From Candidatus Zixiibacteriota bacterium (GTDB lineage Bacteria > Zixibacteria > MSB-5A5 > RBG-16-43-9): 8,220 nucleotides of DNA. Under the pieces are notes generated by a model. The model saw only the letters and a program-made list of their open reading frames with translations, was not told where the DNA came from and ran no database searches. Below are positions 5,279 through 8,220 of the stretch, piece by piece. The stretch lies in assembly GCA_029858245.1 (NCBI GenBank), contig JAOUFL010000100.1, positions 1 to 8,220 of the forward strand, in the 5' to 3' direction. Positions within the stretch are counted from its first letter, which is position 1, and each line of letters starts with the position of its first letter. A program made the translations under genes and the position numbers.

Positions 5279-7216
5279 AAAAGATGTAACATACTACTTA
5301 TTCTGGGATTGATTCTTATAATAATACCGAATCTTTCCATGGCTGAGGAGGGGATGTGTATTTCCTGCCATGGAGACAAAGATCTGGAGACTACCAACGA
5401 GGAGGGGAAAACAGTCTCGCTTTATGTTAACCCTGAGATCTTCAAAGGATCGGTGCACGAAATTTTTTCCTGTGCTGATTGTCATGCCGGAGTAAAGGAT
5501 GAGTACCATGAGGAAAAACCCGGTAAGGTAGATTGCGGGATTTGTCATGAAAATGCAGTTTCCGAATATAAAGAAAGCTATCATGCAAAAAAGTTTTATG
5601 AAGGTATTAAGAATGCCCCCTGGTGTAAGGATTGTCATGGGTATCACGACATAAAACCTTCAGAGGAAGCCGGGTCCCTAAGCAACCGTCGGAATATCCC
5701 CGAGATGTGCGGAAAATGCCATTCCAGTGATTTTATGATGGAGAAACACCATAAAGAACCGGGAAATCCTTACAACCTATATAAAGAAAGCATACATGGA
5801 ATTGAGACCGCAAAAGGTAATTTCTCAGCCGTCTGCGTTGACTGTCATCCCGGCCATACTCTTAAGGAATCCAGTGATCCTGCTTCTCTGACTTACCGCT
5901 ATAACCTACCTGCCACCTGTAGCGGGTGCCATTCTGGTGCCTATGATGAATTTGAGAGCTCAATACATGGCAGGTCAGTTGAGCTGAAAAATCCCGATGC
6001 ACCGGTATGCACTGATTGTCACGGTAAACATTCAATCCAATCATCTTCGGTTAAGACGTCGTTGATTTATCCTTCCAATATATCCAAAATCACCTGTCCC
6101 TGGTGTCATTCGACTGAAACGCTATCTGACCAGTATGGAGTGGTTACCAGAAGGGTAACAAAATATCTGGATAGTTATCATGGAGCGGATAACCGGGCAG
6201 GAAGAACAGATGTAGCCAACTGCGCCAGCTGTCATAATGCTCATGACATAAGACCTCCGGGTGACACTCTATCATCGGTTAATAGGGCTAATCTTCCGGG
6301 AACCTGTGGAAGGTGTCATTCCAATACAGGCGTAAATTATGCCAGTGCGAAAATTCATATTGCAAAAAATCCCAGAAGTGATATGGGTTCCTATTTAATA
6401 AGAAAAGTATATACGGTTTTGATCTTCCTGATAATCGGCGGGATGCTTCTGCATAATGGTTTGATAATCTTCAAGGCAATGAGGGATAAATACAGGGAAG
6501 CAGTGGGGGGAAGGGTGGTTCGTTTTAATACCAGCGAGATAATCCAGCATATTCTTCTCATGGTCACCTTTACTGTTTTAGCCATAAGCGGATTAGCCTT
6601 CAAGTATCCGGATGCCTGGTGGTCTAACTGGCTGATGAATTCTGAATTCGGTGCTCATTTCAGGGCGACCATTCACCGCATCGCTGCGATTATCTTCATA
6701 CTCGTTTGTCTTTACAACCTTTATTATATGCTGTTCACTAAAAGGGGAAAAGCTCAGCTACGCGCTATTTTCCCGACGCCCGAAGACATGCTACTTGTGA
6801 TACAGAATATCAACCATTTCCTGGGATTACAAAAAGAAAGAGTCAAATTCGATCACTACGCTTATATGGAAAAAGCTGAATACTGGGCTTTGATCTGGGG
6901 AGCTACGGTGATGATTGTTACCGGATTTCCTTTGTGGTTTGAGAATTTCTTTTTAAGGTTTATGCCGATATGGCTTATAAACGTATTCAAAGCCGTTCAT
7001 TTTTACGAAGCGCTCCTGGCTTCGATTGCCATCGTGGTATGGCATTTCTTCTTCGTATTCCTGGAGCCGGATAGTTATCCGGTGAACTTCAGCATGTTAA
7101 CCGGCAGGATTACCGAAAAGGAGTTCGAGGGAAAACATACAGCAGAGTATGAGAGACTAAAATCCAAAGAGAGAATTGCCCCGGAGCCTGATTCGGATAA
7201 TAAAGCGGAAAGTTAA
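5276..7216 (+). CDS. Undecahaem cytochrome c / membrane cytochrome b fusion protein
   Basis: This 646-residue protein begins with a signal peptide or anchor (hydrophobic 6-20, likely cleavage after SMA, residue 23). A periplasmic domain follows with eleven CxxCH haem c sites, starting at C28, C66, C87, C117, C145, C187, C215, C245, C274, C316 and C344. Four of the site pairs form a repeated module (117-149, 187-219, 245-278, 316-348), each with the second haem 28-29 residues after the first and mostly a preceding N-x-P text. S/Y/I-x-H motifs before haem groups (H61, H103, H174, H231, H302, H361) are candidate distal ligands. Residues 376-597 contain about five membrane helices, with H393, H425, H467, H575 and H590 as possible haem b ligands, as in the HydC/FdnI-type cytochrome b family. 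The architecture resembles CbcL-like inner-membrane quinone oxidoreductases, so quinol oxidation with electron delivery to periplasmic acceptors is the likely role. The acidic C-terminal tail (about 600-646) is soluble. No partner gene is adjacent. Confidence 0.9.
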   Translation: MKRCNILLILGLILIIIPNLSMAEEGMCISCHGDKDLETTNEEGKTVSLYVNPEIFKGSVHEIFSCADCHAGVKDEYHEEKPGKVDCGICHENAVSEYKESYHAKKFYEGIKNAPWCKDCHGYHDIKPSEEAGSLSNRRNIPEMCGKCHSSDFMMEKHHKEPGNPYNLYKESIHGIETAKGNFSAVCVDCHPGHTLKESSDPASLTYRYNLPATCSGCHSGAYDEFESSIHGRSVELKNPDAPVCTDCHGKHSIQSSSVKTSLIYPSNISKITCPWCHSTETLSDQYGVVTRRVTKYLDSYHGADNRAGRTDVANCASCHNAHDIRPPGDTLSSVNRANLPGTCGRCHSNTGVNYASAKIHIAKNPRSDMGSYLIRKVYTVLIFLIIGGMLLHNGLIIFKAMRDKYREAVGGRVVRFNTSEIIQHILLMVTFTVLAISGLAFKYPDAWWSNWLMNSEFGAHFRATIHRIAAIIFILVCLYNLYYMLFTKRGKAQLRAIFPTPEDMLLVIQNINHFLGLQKERVKFDHYAYMEKAEYWALIWGATVMIVTGFPLWFENFFLRFMPIWLINVFKAVHFYEALLASIAIVVWHFFFVFLEPDSYPVNFSMLTGRITEKEFEGKHTAEYERLKSKERIAPEPDSDNKAES

Positions 7217-7229
7217 TTTATTTTCATAT

Positions 7230-7244
7230 ATCAGATTTGCTGAT
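7230..7244 (+). other. Weak hairpin after the cytochrome gene
   Basis: ATCAG and CTGAT form a 5-bp stem 14 bases after the stop, followed by a T-rich but interrupted stretch. It is at best a weak terminator, so read-through into lepB is possible. Confidence 0.2.
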
Positions 7245-7295
7245 TGATTTAAGCCTGCTGGCTGCATTTAATCCGAAGTTAAGTCAAAAAATATA

Positions 7296-7326
7296 TTGAA
7301 ACACCCCTTTTAAACTGACGTATAAA
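7296..7326 (+). promoter_or_regulatory. Possible promoter of lepB
   Basis: TTGAAA (7296-7301) and TATAAA (7321-7326) each match the consensus at 5/6 positions, but the 19-base spacer is longer than ideal. Initiation would fall near 7333, leaving a short leader with AGGAGG at 7349-7354, four bases before the lepB ATG. Confidence 0.35.
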
Positions 7327-7358
7327 TAATAAACAGATTACCAAGCGCAGGAGGAAAG

Positions 7359-8081
7359 ATGAAGCTTTTTTCTAAAAAGAAAATACCTGAAAAGAAAAAA
7401 TCTCTTCTGAGGGAATATGTCGAATCTTTTGCCATCGCCCTGGTTTTAGCTCTGATGATCAAGACTTCCGTGGTTGAGGCATACAAGATCCCTTCAGGCT
7501 CGATGGAGGATACCCTGCTGATAGGAGATTTCCTTCTGGCTAACAAATTTATCTATGGCTCAAGGCTTCCCATTCCTTTTACCAATATCCATCTTCCTGC
7601 CCTGCGGGAGCCCAAACCCGGCGACATAGTGATATTCAAATATCCTCAGGACCAAAAGGTTAATTATATCAAAAGGTGTGTAGCAGTAGCAGGAGATACG
7701 GTATTAATCCTCGAAAAAGTTGTATACGTCAACGGGAGAGTTTTTTCAAATCCTGTCAATTCGAAATTCACTGACATTTACGTTCTGCCTGCAAATATGG
7801 GTAACAGGGATGCTTTCGGACCTTATGTAGTGCCCCCCGGTCATATTTTTGTTATGGGCGATAATCGGGATAACAGCTTCGATAGCAGATTCTGGGGTCC
7901 GCTGGACCGCAGGCTTGTTCTGGGAAATGCAATGATTATACACTATTCCTGGAAACCGGACCAGAATGCCCCTGAGGTAAGAAGCGATGAGCCTCTTTCC
8001 TTACCCAAAAACATAATTTATAACATCATAAATTTCCCCAAAAGGGTGAGGTGGAATCGAATAGGCAGCATTATTAGATAG
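7359..8081 (+). CDS. lepB: Signal peptidase I
   Basis: This inner-membrane serine protease (240 residues) removes signal peptides from exported proteins at the periplasmic face. A basic N-terminus (residues 2-14) is followed by one transmembrane helix (about 22-40). All S26 family boxes are present: PSGSM with the nucleophile S48, YIKR with the general base K105, the AVAGD segment (109-113), and the GDNRDNSFDSRFWG box (167-180). A second membrane helix is not evident, as in many single-span type I enzymes. AGGAGG stands four bases before the ATG. The gene lies 142 bases after the cytochrome, whose maturation would itself need such an enzyme, but a functional link is not implied because lepB is a general housekeeping gene. 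A strong terminator follows it. Confidence 0.96.
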   Translation: MKLFSKKKIPEKKKSLLREYVESFAIALVLALMIKTSVVEAYKIPSGSMEDTLLIGDFLLANKFIYGSRLPIPFTNIHLPALREPKPGDIVIFKYPQDQKVNYIKRCVAVAGDTVLILEKVVYVNGRVFSNPVNSKFTDIYVLPANMGNRDAFGPYVVPPGHIFVMGDNRDNSFDSRFWGPLDRRLVLGNAMIIHYSWKPDQNAPEVRSDEPLSLPKNIIYNIINFPKRVRWNRIGSIIR

Positions 8082-8100
8082 ATTATAATAAGATTCAATT

Positions 8101-8140
8101 AAAGGGATTTTACTAAGGTGGTAAACTCCCTTTTTTTATT
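8101..8140 (+). terminator. Strong intrinsic terminator after lepB
   Basis: AAAGGGA (8101-8107) pairs with TCCCTTT (8127-8133), and inside it TTTAC (8109-8113) pairs with GTAAA (8121-8125), with a single T-C mismatch between the two helices. The stem runs directly into a seven-base T run and then ATTTT. It closes the rightward gene group. Confidence 0.85.
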
Positions 8141-8155
8141 TTACATTTAAGGTTA

Positions 8156-8215
8156 CTTAAACCTGATAAATTTGAGGTCAGGGGGAGAAAATCACAACGA
8201 GCTTCCTTAAACCTG
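8156..8215. repeat. Pair of 10-base direct repeats downstream of lepB
   Basis: CTTAAACCTG occurs at 8156-8165 and again at 8206-8215, 50 bases apart. The first copy also forms a small inverted repeat with AGGTT at 8150-8154. The window ends too soon to show whether this is part of a longer repeat or a regulatory region. No gene is supported in 8141-8220. Confidence 0.35.
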
Positions 8216-8220
8216 CTTGA

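Noticed and set aside
8112..8220. Minus-strand open frame entering from the right edge
   Set aside because: It crosses the lepB terminator and ends in its loop, with low-complexity, Lys/Ser/Leu-rich translation and no recognisable motif.

Overview
The window reads as ordinary bacterial chromosome, most likely from a Gram-negative, anaerobic or microaerophilic lineage. The evidence is a rubrerythrin, an MEP-pathway dxr, a RseP-type site-2 protease, and a large periplasm-facing multihaem cytochrome c fused to a membrane cytochrome b. The short GC-rich hairpin repeats between 627 and 828 resemble dispersed repeats I associate with uncultured FCB-type bacteria such as Zixibacteria. That is an impression only, and the taxon cannot be fixed from this sequence.

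Layout. (1) 1-459, minus strand: the N-terminal part (153 codons, cut by the window edge) of a TIR-like / nucleoside 2-deoxyribosyltransferase-like protein, AT-rich compared with the rest and of a type often found in defence loci. (2) 460-838: no protein gene, but dense signals. Two perfect TTGACA-N17-TATAAT promoters face each other. They are followed by a structured stretch that could be a ~200-nt plus-strand RNA, a back-to-back pair of opposing intrinsic terminators, and two more hairpin repeats. (3) 839-2795, minus strand: a QueG-like 2[4Fe-4S] protein, a YbjQ-family gene broken by an apparent one-base deletion, and rubrerythrin. (4) 2796-2936: divergent intergenic region. (5) 2937-5167, plus strand: dxr and rseP, overlapping by ATGA. 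(6) 5168-7216: a promoter, a palindrome and a TTG-started gene for an 11-haem cytochrome c / cytochrome b fusion. (7) 7359-8081: lepB (signal peptidase I), closed by a strong intrinsic terminator.

Functionally, dxr (isoprenoid precursors), rseP (intramembrane proteolysis) and lepB (signal-peptide removal) are core envelope-related housekeeping genes. The cytochrome is a candidate quinone-to-periplasm electron-transfer module sitting alone between them. The rubrerythrin strand suggests peroxide tolerance and Fe-S/redox chemistry. The two most unusual places are the 460-741 promoter/RNA/terminator island beside the TIR-like gene and the cytochrome fusion with its four tandem two-haem modules. 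I cannot demonstrate a new system from this window alone, because the key partner genes of the TIR-like protein, if any, lie beyond position 1.
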